From: DATFDN01 sp963818885
Lineage (GTDB): Bacteria; Pseudomonadota; Alphaproteobacteria; Acetobacterales; Acetobacteraceae
Length of the DNA: 64,000 nucleotides
NCBI GenBank assembly: GCA_963818885.1
Contig: CAWFTP010000003.1
Span: forward strand, 682,001 to 746,000
Direction: 5' to 3'
Shown here piece after piece: positions 18,568 through 26,088 of this stretch. The position numbers were made by a program, and so were the translations under genes. The notes below the pieces were generated by a model. It saw only the letters and a list, made by a program, of their open reading frames with translations. It did no database searches and was not told where the DNA came from. Numbering within the stretch: the first letter of the stretch is position 1; each line of letters opens with the position of its first letter.

Positions 18568-20002
18568 CTATACCGAGTAGTACATCTCGAACTCGACCGG
18601 GTGCGGCGTGTGCTCGAAACGGTACACCTCGCTCCACTTGAGCTCGATATAGCTCTCGATCTGGTCGGTGCCGAACACGTCGCCCGCGAGCAGGAACTCG
18701 TGATCGCCCTCGAGCGAGGTCAGCGCGTCACGCAGGCTGCCGCACACAGTCGGGATGCCCTTCAGCTCCTCCGGGGGCAGATCGTAAAGGTCCTTGTCCA
18801 TCGGATCGCCCGGATGGATTTTGTTGCGAATGCCGTCGAGCCCGGCCATCAGCATCGCCGAGAAAGCAAGGTACGGGTTCGCCCCCGGATCAGGGAAGCG
18901 CACCTCGACGCGCTTCGCCTTCGGGCTCGTCGCGTACGGGATGCGGCACGAGGCCGAGCGGTTGCGCGCCGAGTAGGCGAGCAGCACCGGCGCCTCGAAC
19001 CCCGGGATCAGCCGCTTGTAGCTGTTGGTCAGCGGGTTGGTGAACGCGTTCAGCGCCTTGGCGTGCTTGATGATACCGCCGATGTAGTAGAGCGCCATCT
19101 CCGACAAATCGGCATAGCCGTTGCCGGCGAAGAGCGGCCGCCCGCCCTTCCAGATCGACTGATGGACGTGCATCCCCGAGCCGTTGTCGCCGTACACCGG
19201 CTTCGGCATGAACGTTGCCGTCTTGCCGTAGCTGTGGGCGACGTTGTGGATACAGTATTTGTAGATCTGCAGATGGTCCGCCATGCGCACCATCGGGCCG
19301 AACTTGATGCCGAGTTCGTGCTGCGCCTGCGCCACTTCGTGGTGATGCTTCTCGATCACCACGCCCATCTCGCCCATGGTGGACAGCATCTCGGCGCGCA
19401 GATCGCTCTCCAAATCGACGGGCGGCACTGGGAAGTAACCGCCCTTCACCGCCGGGCGGTGGCCCATGTTGCCCTCGGGGTAATCCTTCAGCGACGCCTG
19501 CGGACCCTCCTGGCTATCGAGCTGGTACATCGCGTAGTTGCCGCCGACACCGGTACTTCACGCTGTCGAAGATGAAGAATTCGGCCTCCGGCCCCATGAA
19601 ACAGGCATCGCCGATGCCGCTCGCCTGCAGGTACTGCTCGGCCTTCTTCGCGGTCGAGCGGGGATCGCGGTTGTAGGGCTGCCCGGTCGAGGGCTCGATG
19701 ATGTCGCAGAACACGATCAGGCTCGGCTTGGCCGCGAACGGGTCCATCACCGCCGTCTCGGCGTCGGGCAGCAGGATCATGTCGAACTCGTTGATCGCCT
19801 TCCAGCCGGCGATCGAGGAGCCGTCAAACATGATGCCGTCGCGAAACACCTCGTCCTCGATCGTCGAGACGTGCTGGGCGGTGTGCTGCCACTTGCCGCG
19901 CGGGTCGGTGAACCTGAGATCGACATACTCGACCGAATGTTCTTTCAGCAGGTCCATGACCTTGCCGACGGCGTCTCCGTCCCCGCCCACCTTCTTCGCC
20001 AT
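18568..20002 (-). pseudogene. glnA: Glutamine synthetase type I, glnA, with one frameshift (probably a sequence error)
   Basis: Makes glutamine from glutamate, ammonia and ATP. The N-terminal part (20002 to about 19548) carries IMFDGSSIAGWKAINEFDM and GPEAEFFIFDSVKY. The frame then slips by one base, an extra C after the TAC for Tyr, and the rest continues from GNYAMYQLDSQEGPQASLKD through GSGMHVHQSIWKGG and the adenylylation-loop region (LYDLPPEELKGIP) to 18568. Both halves are otherwise perfect and together give a normal length of about 475 residues. It is usually essential or very important and sits in glnBA, so a single-base sequencing error is the likelier explanation. Confidence 0.93.
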
Positions 20003-20040
20003 TCCTTGCTACCCCTAAGACTATGCCAGTAGAGCCCGCC

Positions 20041-20102
20041 GCCGGCGCGACCCTTTCGCGCCGGCCGTGTAGTCGTTTCCCTGCCGGGACGCTACCCGGC
20101 AG
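20041..20102 (-). other. Two hairpins in the glnB-glnA intergenic region
   Basis: GCCGGCGCGA (20041-20050) pairs perfectly with TCGCGCCGGC (20056-20065), and CTGCCGGG (20081-20088) pairs with CCCGGCAG (20095-20102). On the transcribed minus strand the second follows the glnB stop by two bases and the first lies just before glnA. Neither has a T-run, so they look like partial-termination, RNA-stability or processing elements that set the glnB:glnA ratio. The structure is seen; the role is inferred. Confidence 0.5.
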
Positions 20103-20104
20103 CG

Positions 20105-20443
20105 TCAGATCGCGTCCTCGCCCCGCTCGCCGGTGCGGATCCGGATAACCTCCTCGACCGAGGAGACGAAGATCTTGCCGTCGCCGATCCGGCCTGTCCG
20201 CGCCGAGGCGATGATCGCCTCCACCGCGCGTTCCACGACGGCATCGGCGCACACCACCTCGATCTTCACCTTGGGCAGGAAGTCGACGACGTATTCGGCG
20301 CCGCGATAGAGTTCCGTGTGTCCCTTCTGGCGTCCGAAGCCCTTCGCCTCCACCACCGTGATCCCCTGCAGCCCGACCTCGTGCAACGCCTCCTTCACCT
20401 CGTCCAGCTTGAACGGCTTGATCACCGCCTCGATCTTCTTCAT
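20105..20443 (-). CDS. glnB: Nitrogen regulatory protein P-II (GlnB)
   Basis: Trimeric signal protein that senses 2-oxoglutarate and ATP/ADP and controls NtrB and glutamine synthetase adenylylation. From the ATG at 20443 it has exactly 112 residues: MKKIEAVIKPFKLDEVKEAL, the T-loop GRQKGHTELYRGAEYVVDFL with the uridylylated Tyr51, and the C-terminal GDGKIFVSSVEEVIRIRTGE. It precedes glnA in the classic alphaproteobacterial glnBA order, behind a sigma-54 promoter. Confidence 0.97.
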   Translation of the reverse strand: MKKIEAVIKPFKLDEVKEALHEVGLQGITVVEAKGFGRQKGHTELYRGAEYVVDFLPKVKIEVVCADAVVERAVEAIIASARTGRIGDGKIFVSSVEEVIRIRTGERGEDAI

Positions 20444-20487
20444 CGCTGACCGCCCGGGATCGCCGGGCCTCCTCACTCCGACGTGAT

Positions 20488-20503
20488 TGCACGGATCGTG
20501 CCA
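20488..20503 (-). promoter_or_regulatory. Sigma-54 (RpoN) promoter of glnBA
   Basis: On the minus strand the bases from 20503 to 20488 read TGGCACG-ATCC-GTGCA. The consensus is TGGCACG-N4-TTGCA, so only one base differs, and the invariant GG (-24) and GC (-12) are correctly spaced. The predicted start site near 20478 would give a leader of about 35 bases before glnB. NtrC-activated sigma-54 promoters are the rule for glnBA in related bacteria. Confidence 0.8.
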
Positions 20504-20572
20504 AGGCGCGACCCGAGGGATTCCGGCGCGCGCGGCGCGTTCCTTAGCCCAGCCGCTGGGCAGCTGACCACC

Positions 20573-20657
20573 GCCCTGCCCGCAAAACCGGCAGGGCGGC
20601 CCTGCCCCCGACCGGCCGGCGGGGTTATAGCGGCTTCGGTGCCGCGTGGCGCCGAAG
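20573..20657 (+). promoter_or_regulatory. Structured leader with mutually exclusive hairpins before the binding-protein gene
   Basis: GCCCTGCC occurs at 20573-20580 and again at 20599-20606. GGCAGGGC at 20590-20597 lies between them and can pair perfectly with either copy, giving two alternative stems. A third stem, CTTCGGTGCC (20634-20643) with GGCGCCGAAG (20648-20657), lies 16 bases before the GGAGG ribosome binding site. The arrangement resembles an attenuator, but no leader peptide, T-run or known riboswitch core is recognised. Confidence 0.35.
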
Positions 20658-20683
20658 GGCCCACTCGTTGTCGGAGGCCGTCA

Positions 20684-21958
20684 ATGATCGAACAATCAGG
20701 ATCGTTCAACGCCGGAACACGACGCCGGTTGAAGCTGAGCGGCGCGGCGCTGGGCGCGGCGCTGATCGCGCCGCACGCGGCGCGGGCCGCGGGCGAGCCG
20801 ATCCGGATCGGCGTCATCGGCGAGGAATCCGCGGTCGCCGGGGCGTCGCTCACCAAGGCGGCGCAGATGGCGGCCGACGACATCAACGCGCGTGGCGGCG
20901 TGGACGGACGCAAGATCCAGCTCTTCATCTACGACGACCACTCCTCGGCGGCGGAGGCGGTTCGCGCGTTCCAGCGCGCCGTGGAGCAGGACAAGGCTGT
21001 GGCGGTGCTGGGGAGCTACGTGAGCGAGGTGGCGCTGGCAGTCGAACCATGGGCGGCGCGCCTGCATGTGCCGTTCATCACGCCGGGTGCCTCCAGCACC
21101 GACATCTCGCAGCACGTCAAGGACAACTACGCCCAGTACAAATATGCCTTCGACGGCACGATGAACTCGGCATACATCGCGCAAGCGATCTGCGACTACT
21201 CGCACGATCTGCTGGTCGAGCCGCTGCACATGAAGACTACGGTCATCATGAGCGAGGATGCCGCCTGGACCAAGCCGCTCGACGCCCGCTACCTCAAATG
21301 CCTGCCGAAGGCCGGGCTCAAGGTTCTCGATCATATCCGCTTCAATCCCGACACGACCGATTTCACGCCGATCTTCAACAAGATCGAGGGCGAGCACCCG
21401 GACGTCATCATGACCGGGATCAGCCATGTCGGGGTCCAGCCGACCGTGCAGTGGCACGAGCAGCAGGTGCCGATCCCGATGGCGGGACAAAGCTCGCAGG
21501 CGACGACCAGCACGTTCTGGAAGGACACCAACGGGGCGACCGAGGGCGTGATCACCGCGACACTCGCCGCGCCCAATTCCACGCTCACGCCGCAGACCAT
21601 GCCGTTCACCGAGGCCTACGTGAAGCGCTTCGGCAATTCCCCGGCCTATGACGGCTACACGGCGTATGACATGGTCCACGTCATCGCCGATGCGATCAAG
21701 CGGGCCGGCTCCGCCGATCCCGACAAGATGATCGTCGCGCTGGAGCAGACCGACTACGTCGGCACGATCGGGCGGATCAAGTTCTACGGCAAGGACGCCG
21801 AGTTCCCGCACGCCGTCGAATACGGGCCCGGCCTGGTCACCGGCGTCGCCATCCAATGGCAGAACGGCAAGCAGGTGACGGTATGGCCAGCCGACAGGGC
21901 CAAGGCCAAGCTCAGCTTCCCGTCCTTCGTGAAGCTGCCGCAGATGGCGCAGAAATAG
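20684..21958 (+). CDS. ABC transporter substrate-binding protein (branched-chain amino acid/amide type)
   Basis: A 424-residue periplasmic binding protein of the Peripla_BP_6 type. The N-terminus has a twin-arginine-like signal (TRRRLKLSG) and cleavage near AARAA. The mature start EPIRIGVIGEESAVAGASLT and DDINARGGVDGRKIQLFIYD are typical of LivJ-type receptors for amino acids, amides or urea-like ligands. No permease or ATPase genes are adjacent, so it is either an orphan or served by a transporter elsewhere. The location opposite glnBA hints at nitrogen supply. GGAGG lies 6 bases before the ATG. Confidence 0.88.
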   Translation: MIEQSGSFNAGTRRRLKLSGAALGAALIAPHAARAAGEPIRIGVIGEESAVAGASLTKAAQMAADDINARGGVDGRKIQLFIYDDHSSAAEAVRAFQRAVEQDKAVAVLGSYVSEVALAVEPWAARLHVPFITPGASSTDISQHVKDNYAQYKYAFDGTMNSAYIAQAICDYSHDLLVEPLHMKTTVIMSEDAAWTKPLDARYLKCLPKAGLKVLDHIRFNPDTTDFTPIFNKIEGEHPDVIMTGISHVGVQPTVQWHEQQVPIPMAGQSSQATTSTFWKDTNGATEGVITATLAAPNSTLTPQTMPFTEAYVKRFGNSPAYDGYTAYDMVHVIADAIKRAGSADPDKMIVALEQTDYVGTIGRIKFYGKDAEFPHAVEYGPGLVTGVAIQWQNGKQVTVWPADRAKAKLSFPSFVKLPQMAQK

Positions 21959-21963
21959 CGCGC

Positions 21964-21997
21964 GCTGCCGAGTGACGTTCGTGACCCGCTCGGCAGC
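21964..21997 (+). terminator. Candidate terminator after the binding-protein gene
   Basis: GCTGCCGAG (21964-21972) pairs perfectly with CTCGGCAGC (21989-21997) around a 16-base loop, 6 bases past the stop codon, and is followed by CCTTGTC. The stem is good but the T-run is weak. Confidence 0.45.
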
Positions 21998-22060
21998 CCT
22001 TGTCGCATGCGCGGCGGCCGGGTCAAAGTGCGGGAGTTCTCCCTCCCGCAAAGGCAGTCC

Positions 22061-23254
22061 ATGCGCCCGGTAAACTCGACCCTGGCACCGCTCGGCACGA
22101 CAATCTTCACGGTCATGTCGGCGCTCGCGGTCGAGCATGGCGCGATCAATCTCGGCCAGGGCTTTCCCGATACCGACGGCCCCGCCGACATGCTCGACGC
22201 CGCCGATGCGGCGCTGCGCGACGGACGCAACCAGTATCCGCCGATGCCCGGCGTGCCGGAGTTGCGCCGCGCGGTCGCCGCCGCCAACTCGCGCTTCTAC
22301 GGGCTGACGGTCGATCCGATGCGGGAGGTGATCGTCACCTCCGGCGCCACCGAGGCGATCAGCGCCTGCCTGATGGCCGTTCTCGATCCGGGCGACGAGG
22401 TGGTGGTGTTCGAGCCGGTCTACGACACCTATCTGCCGGTCGCGCGCATGCTGGGTGCGGTGCCGAGGATCGTGCGCCTCAACCCGCCCGACTGGTCCCT
22501 GTCTCGCCACGAGCTCGAAGCGGCGTTCGGACCCCGGACCAAGGCGCTGCTGCTCAACACGCCGATGAATCCGACCGGCAAGGTGTTCTCGCCCGCCGAG
22601 CTCCGCCTGCTCGCCGACCTCCTGATGCGCCACGATGCCTACGCGATCTGCGACGAGGTCTACGAGCACCTGACGTTCGACGGTGCGCGCCACGTCCCGC
22701 TGATGAGCCTGCCCGGCATGCGCGAGCGGACAATGCGGATCGGCAGCGCCGGCAAGACCTTTTCCTTGACCGGCTGGAAGGTCGGCTACGTCACCGCCCC
22801 CGCCCACCTCGCCGATGTGGTTGCCAAGGCGCACCAGAACCTCACCTTCACCACGCCACCCAATCTGCAGCGCGCGGTCGCCGTCGGGCTCGGCAAGAGC
22901 GATGCCTATTTCGGCTCCCTGTCGTCGAGCCTCCAAGGCAAGCGCGACCGCCTCGCGGCGGGGCTCGCGGCGCTGGGGCTCAAGGTGCTCGACACGCACG
23001 GCACCTACTTCGTGACCGCCGACTTCACCCCGCTTGGGTTCGCGGCGGATGACGAGGGGTTCTGCCGCCATATCACCGAGCACGCGAAGGTCGCGGCGAT
23101 CCCGGTGACGGCGTTCTACGACACACCCGATCCGCCCCGGAACTACGCCCGCTTCGCCTTCTGCAAGCGCGACGACGTGCTAGATGAGGCGATCGCCCGC
23201 CTCCGCCGCCACTTTTGCGAGCGCAATACGGCGGCGTTGACGCCAACCCGGTGA
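22061..23254 (+). CDS. Class I/II PLP-dependent aminotransferase
   Basis: A 397-residue fold-type I aminotransferase from the ATG at 22061. Seen are the substrate-loop start INLGQGFPDTDGP, VTSGATEAISACLMAVLDPG, NTPMNPTGKVFSPAEL, the PLP-phosphate and Schiff-base region GSAGKTFSLTGWKVGY with the catalytic Lys, and a C-terminal Arg-containing NYARFAFCKRDDVLDEAI. It most resembles the kynurenine/methionine aminotransferase-like group (KAT/YbdL). The substrate is not determined. An upstream in-frame ATG (22007) would add an unrelated 18 residues. Confidence 0.9.
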   Translation: MRPVNSTLAPLGTTIFTVMSALAVEHGAINLGQGFPDTDGPADMLDAADAALRDGRNQYPPMPGVPELRRAVAAANSRFYGLTVDPMREVIVTSGATEAISACLMAVLDPGDEVVVFEPVYDTYLPVARMLGAVPRIVRLNPPDWSLSRHELEAAFGPRTKALLLNTPMNPTGKVFSPAELRLLADLLMRHDAYAICDEVYEHLTFDGARHVPLMSLPGMRERTMRIGSAGKTFSLTGWKVGYVTAPAHLADVVAKAHQNLTFTTPPNLQRAVAVGLGKSDAYFGSLSSSLQGKRDRLAAGLAALGLKVLDTHGTYFVTADFTPLGFAADDEGFCRHITEHAKVAAIPVTAFYDTPDPPRNYARFAFCKRDDVLDEAIARLRRHFCERNTAALTPTR

Positions 23255-23276
23255 TCGGCCAGATACCGCCTGCGGT

Positions 23277-23353
23277 GGCGGGCGTAGCTCAGTTGGTAGA
23301 GCGCCAGGTTGTGGTCTTGGATGCCGTGGGTTCGAATCCCATCGCTCGCCCCA
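23277..23353 (+). tRNA. tRNA-His (anticodon GTG)
   Basis: The cloverleaf folds by eye: acceptor GCGGGCG (23278-23284) pairs with CGCTCGC (23343-23349), with one G-T pair. The anticodon arm is CCAGG-TTGTGGT-CTTGG and the T-arm is GTGGG-TTCGAAT-CCCAT. The extra G at position -1 (23277) opposite C73 is the His identity element. CCA is encoded at 23351-23353. Confidence 0.96.
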
Positions 23354-23356
23354 GCC

Positions 23357-24184
23357 TCACTCGGGCCGCTCACGGCGGACGATCACCACTTCCAGATACT
23401 CGCCCGGCACCACCATCGTCCCGTCCTCGGCGCGGTTGAGGCTCCCGATCAGCGCCTCGAGATCGGCGACGAAGGCCGCGCGGCGCTCCTCGTCGAGCGT
23501 GCCTGCTGCCTTGTGCGTCGGGCCGTAGTAGGTCGTGAACACCTTGGTGAAATGCCGCGCCGAGCGATAGCGGAACATGAAGTCGCGCGGCTCCGCCTGG
23601 ATCGATCTGGCGCCGGCTCCGAACAGCTCTTCCAGCCGCCCGCGTGTGCCCCACAACCCCGGCGGTCGGAAGCCGGGCGACGGAGGCAGATACCGGCCGA
23701 GGACCTTGAACATCTGGCCGACGAAGCCCGAAGGCGTCCAGTTGGCGAGGCCGATCTTGCCGCCCGGCCGGCACACCCGCAGCATTTCGAATGCGGCGCG
23801 CTCCTGGTCGGGCGTGAACATCACGCCGAAGGTGGACAGGACGGTGTCGAAGCTCGCGTCGGCAAACGGCAGCGCCTCGGCATCCGCCTCCTGGAAGCGA
23901 ACCTCGAACCCCTCGGCCTCGGCGCGCTTGCGGCCGCGGGCTAGCAGTGCCGGCACGTAGTCGGTCGAGGTCACCTCGCACCAACGCCGCGCGGCGGCGA
24001 GCGTCGCATTGCCGTTGCCGGCCGCTACGTCGAGCACGCGGCCCCCAGCGCGCAGATCGAGCGCCTCGCACAGGTCCTCGCCCACGATCTGCAATGTGGA
24101 GCCCACGACCGCGTAGTCGCCCGAGGACCAGACGCCTTGCTGGTGCGCCTTCAGGGTCGAGAGATCAATCAGCGTCGTCGACAT
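23357..24184 (-). CDS. Class I SAM-dependent methyltransferase
   Basis: A 275-residue enzyme of the UbiE/Methyltransf_11 type. Motif I is RVLDVAAGNGNATLAAARR, motif II is around FEVRFQEADAEALPFADASF, and the post-motif is FEMLRVCRPGGKIGLANWTP. The acceptor cannot be told from sequence. It is divergent from the AraC-TPR gene with 117 bases between the two starts, which makes that regulator a candidate controller. Its 3' end stops four bases before tRNA-His. Confidence 0.9.
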   Translation of the reverse strand: MSTTLIDLSTLKAHQQGVWSSGDYAVVGSTLQIVGEDLCEALDLRAGGRVLDVAAGNGNATLAAARRWCEVTSTDYVPALLARGRKRAEAEGFEVRFQEADAEALPFADASFDTVLSTFGVMFTPDQERAAFEMLRVCRPGGKIGLANWTPSGFVGQMFKVLGRYLPPSPGFRPPGLWGTRGRLEELFGAGARSIQAEPRDFMFRYRSARHFTKVFTTYYGPTHKAAGTLDEERRAAFVADLEALIGSLNRAEDGTMVVPGEYLEVVIVRRERPE

Positions 24185-24301
24185 GGCATGTCCCTCCGCC
24201 AGCCAGACGCCACCCTGGAGCGGGCGGATCGGGCGCCGCTATGCAGCTTGCGCGAGATCATGCAGAATCCGCACGACGCCCTGCCGTGTTCGAGGCGAGA
24301 C

Positions 24302-25471
24302 ATGGATAGGCGGACCGATCCGCCGGACGGCGAGGACAAGGTGCGCGACGGCTTGCCGACCGGCCTCGCGGCGGCATTGCGCTGGCTGGATACCCACCCG
24401 GACCATCCGATGCGGCTCGACACGCTCGCCGCCGTCGCTGGCATCCGCCCGCGCACGCTCGAAGCGCATTTCAGGCGGCATTTGGGTACCACCCCGCTGG
24501 GATGGGTGCGCCGCACGCGGCTCGCGCGGGCGCGCCAGGAGCTGCTCGCCGCACGCGACGGCGCCAGAGTCACGGACGTCGCGACCGCGAACGGATTCAG
24601 CGAGCTCGGCCGCTTTGCCGCGCAGTACCGCCTCCAGTTCGGCGAATCGCCGTCGCAGACACTGAAGGCAGCACGCGTGCCATCGCCGGACGTGCGCGAT
24701 CCGCGGCTCGAGGAGGCGCTCCGGCTGAGCTGGCGGGCACTCGCTTCAGCCTTCGCCGTCGCTCCAGATTCCTGCCGTGCGGCGATCGCCGATGTCGAGC
24801 AGGCGCAGGAACTCGCCCCGTTACACGCGCTGCCGAGGGCAATCGCCGCCTGGTGCTGGAGTCAGCGCGCGGCGCATAATTTCAGCCCCACGCCGCAACC
24901 CGACCGGGCTCGGGGACTGCGGCTCGCCGGGGAAGCGGCGCGCCTCGCGCCGCACGACGCCCTGGCCCTCGCGCTCTGCAGCGGCGCGCTGACGCTCTCC
25001 GGGCGGCTGGATCAGGCCGACCGGCTGGTCGAGCGGGCGCTCGCGATGGAACCGTGGTCGCCCTGGAGCTGGGTGCGGCGCGGCTGGCTGTCGGCCTATG
25101 CCGGCGATAGCGACGGTGCGCTGCGCGAGCTGCAGATCACCCTGCGGCTGATGCCGTTCGAGCCGGTGCGCCACCTCGCCTTCATCGGCATCGGCTGCGC
25201 GCATTTCGATGCGGGGCGCTATGACCTCGCCGCGCGATGGATCGCCGACGGCGTCGCGGCGGGACCGGAGTCCTTCTGGGCCGAGCGCGTCCTCGTTGCC
25301 GCGCTCGCGCACACGGGCGCCCGCGAAGAGGCACGCCGGCGCGCCCGCGCGCTTCTGCGCAAGGATCCGAAGCTCACCGCCGCGATGGCGCGCGCCGCCT
25401 GGCCGTTCACGTCGGACTTCATGGACCGGCTGGGCGAGGGCCTGCTGTCGAGCGGCGTGACCCGCGCCTGA
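24302..25471 (+). CDS. AraC-type DNA-binding domain fused to C-terminal TPR-like region
   Basis: A 389-residue regulator with an unusual layout. The two AraC helix-turn-helix units come first (residues about 36-60, LDTLAAVAGIRPRTLEAHFR; and about 88-112, VTDVATANGFSELGRFAAQY), followed by a helical repeat region of about 250 residues with TPR-like units (PHDALALALCSGALTLSGRL and MEPWSPWSWVRRGWLSAYAG). Most AraC proteins carry the DNA-binding part at the C-terminus. I start at the ATG at 24302; the upstream open frame lies in the promoter region. The stop overlaps the mobA ATG. Confidence 0.82.
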   Translation: MDRRTDPPDGEDKVRDGLPTGLAAALRWLDTHPDHPMRLDTLAAVAGIRPRTLEAHFRRHLGTTPLGWVRRTRLARARQELLAARDGARVTDVATANGFSELGRFAAQYRLQFGESPSQTLKAARVPSPDVRDPRLEEALRLSWRALASAFAVAPDSCRAAIADVEQAQELAPLHALPRAIAAWCWSQRAAHNFSPTPQPDRARGLRLAGEAARLAPHDALALALCSGALTLSGRLDQADRLVERALAMEPWSPWSWVRRGWLSAYAGDSDGALRELQITLRLMPFEPVRHLAFIGIGCAHFDAGRYDLAARWIADGVAAGPESFWAERVLVAALAHTGAREEARRRARALLRKDPKLTAAMARAAWPFTSDFMDRLGEGLLSSGVTRA

Positions 25472-26088
25472 TGGCGGCGGGGTCCGATACCGTGGCGCTG
25501 GTGCTGGCGGGCGGCGAGGCGACCCGCATGGGTGGCGGCGACAAGCCGCTGTTGACGATCGGCGGCCAATCGATGCTCGCCCGCATCCTCGCCACGCTAG
25601 CGAGTCAGGTCGCGCGACGCGCGATTAGCGCCAATGGCGATCCGTCCCGCTTCGCCGCGTTCGGCGTGCCGGTACTGGAGGACGGCGTATTCCTCGGCCG
25701 TGGCCCACTCGCCGGGGTGCTCGCCGGCCTAGAGTGGGCGGCGGAAGGGGGCGCGAGGGCGCTGCTCACCGTACCGGGCGACACGCCGTTCGTTCCCGCC
25801 GATCTCATCGGCGCGCTCGCACCGGCACCCGCCTGCGCGATGAGCGGCGGACGGGTGCATCCGCTGGTGGCGTTATGGCCCGTCTCCGCGCGCATCCAAT
25901 TGCGCGCCGCGTTGACGACCGAGGGCGCCCTCCCCGCCACGCGCTTCGCCGACGCCATCGGCATGCGCCGTGTCGTGTTCGATGACCGTGCGGGCGATCC
26001 GTTCTTCAACGTGAACACAAGGGCCGATCTGGACCTCGCCCGTGCCGGGGCTTCTAATACCCCGCCAGATGCGGCAGCCACATCGTGA
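25471..26088 (+). CDS. mobA: Molybdenum cofactor guanylyltransferase MobA
   Basis: Attaches GMP to molybdopterin to form the MGD cofactor of DMSO-reductase-type enzymes. The 205-residue protein begins VALVLAGGEATRMGGGDKPL, the nucleotide-binding LAGG-x-RMGG-x-K motif, followed by GPLAGVLAGLEW and the metal-binding VPGDTPFVPADL, and ends with FFNVNTRADLDLA. It starts at an ATG overlapping the regulator's stop (TGATG). Its 3' end overlaps the TRAP permease gene by 35 bases tail to tail. Confidence 0.93.
   Translation: MAAGSDTVALVLAGGEATRMGGGDKPLLTIGGQSMLARILATLASQVARRAISANGDPSRFAAFGVPVLEDGVFLGRGPLAGVLAGLEWAAEGGARALLTVPGDTPFVPADLIGALAPAPACAMSGGRVHPLVALWPVSARIQLRAALTTEGALPATRFADAIGMRRVVFDDRAGDPFFNVNTRADLDLARAGASNTPPDAAATS

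Noticed and set aside
20696..23083. A 795-codon open frame on the minus strand opposite the binding-protein and aminotransferase genes
   Set aside because: It is made of long Arg/Gly/Asp/His-rich stretches with no motifs. It is the antisense shadow of two well-supported plus-strand genes in GC-rich DNA.
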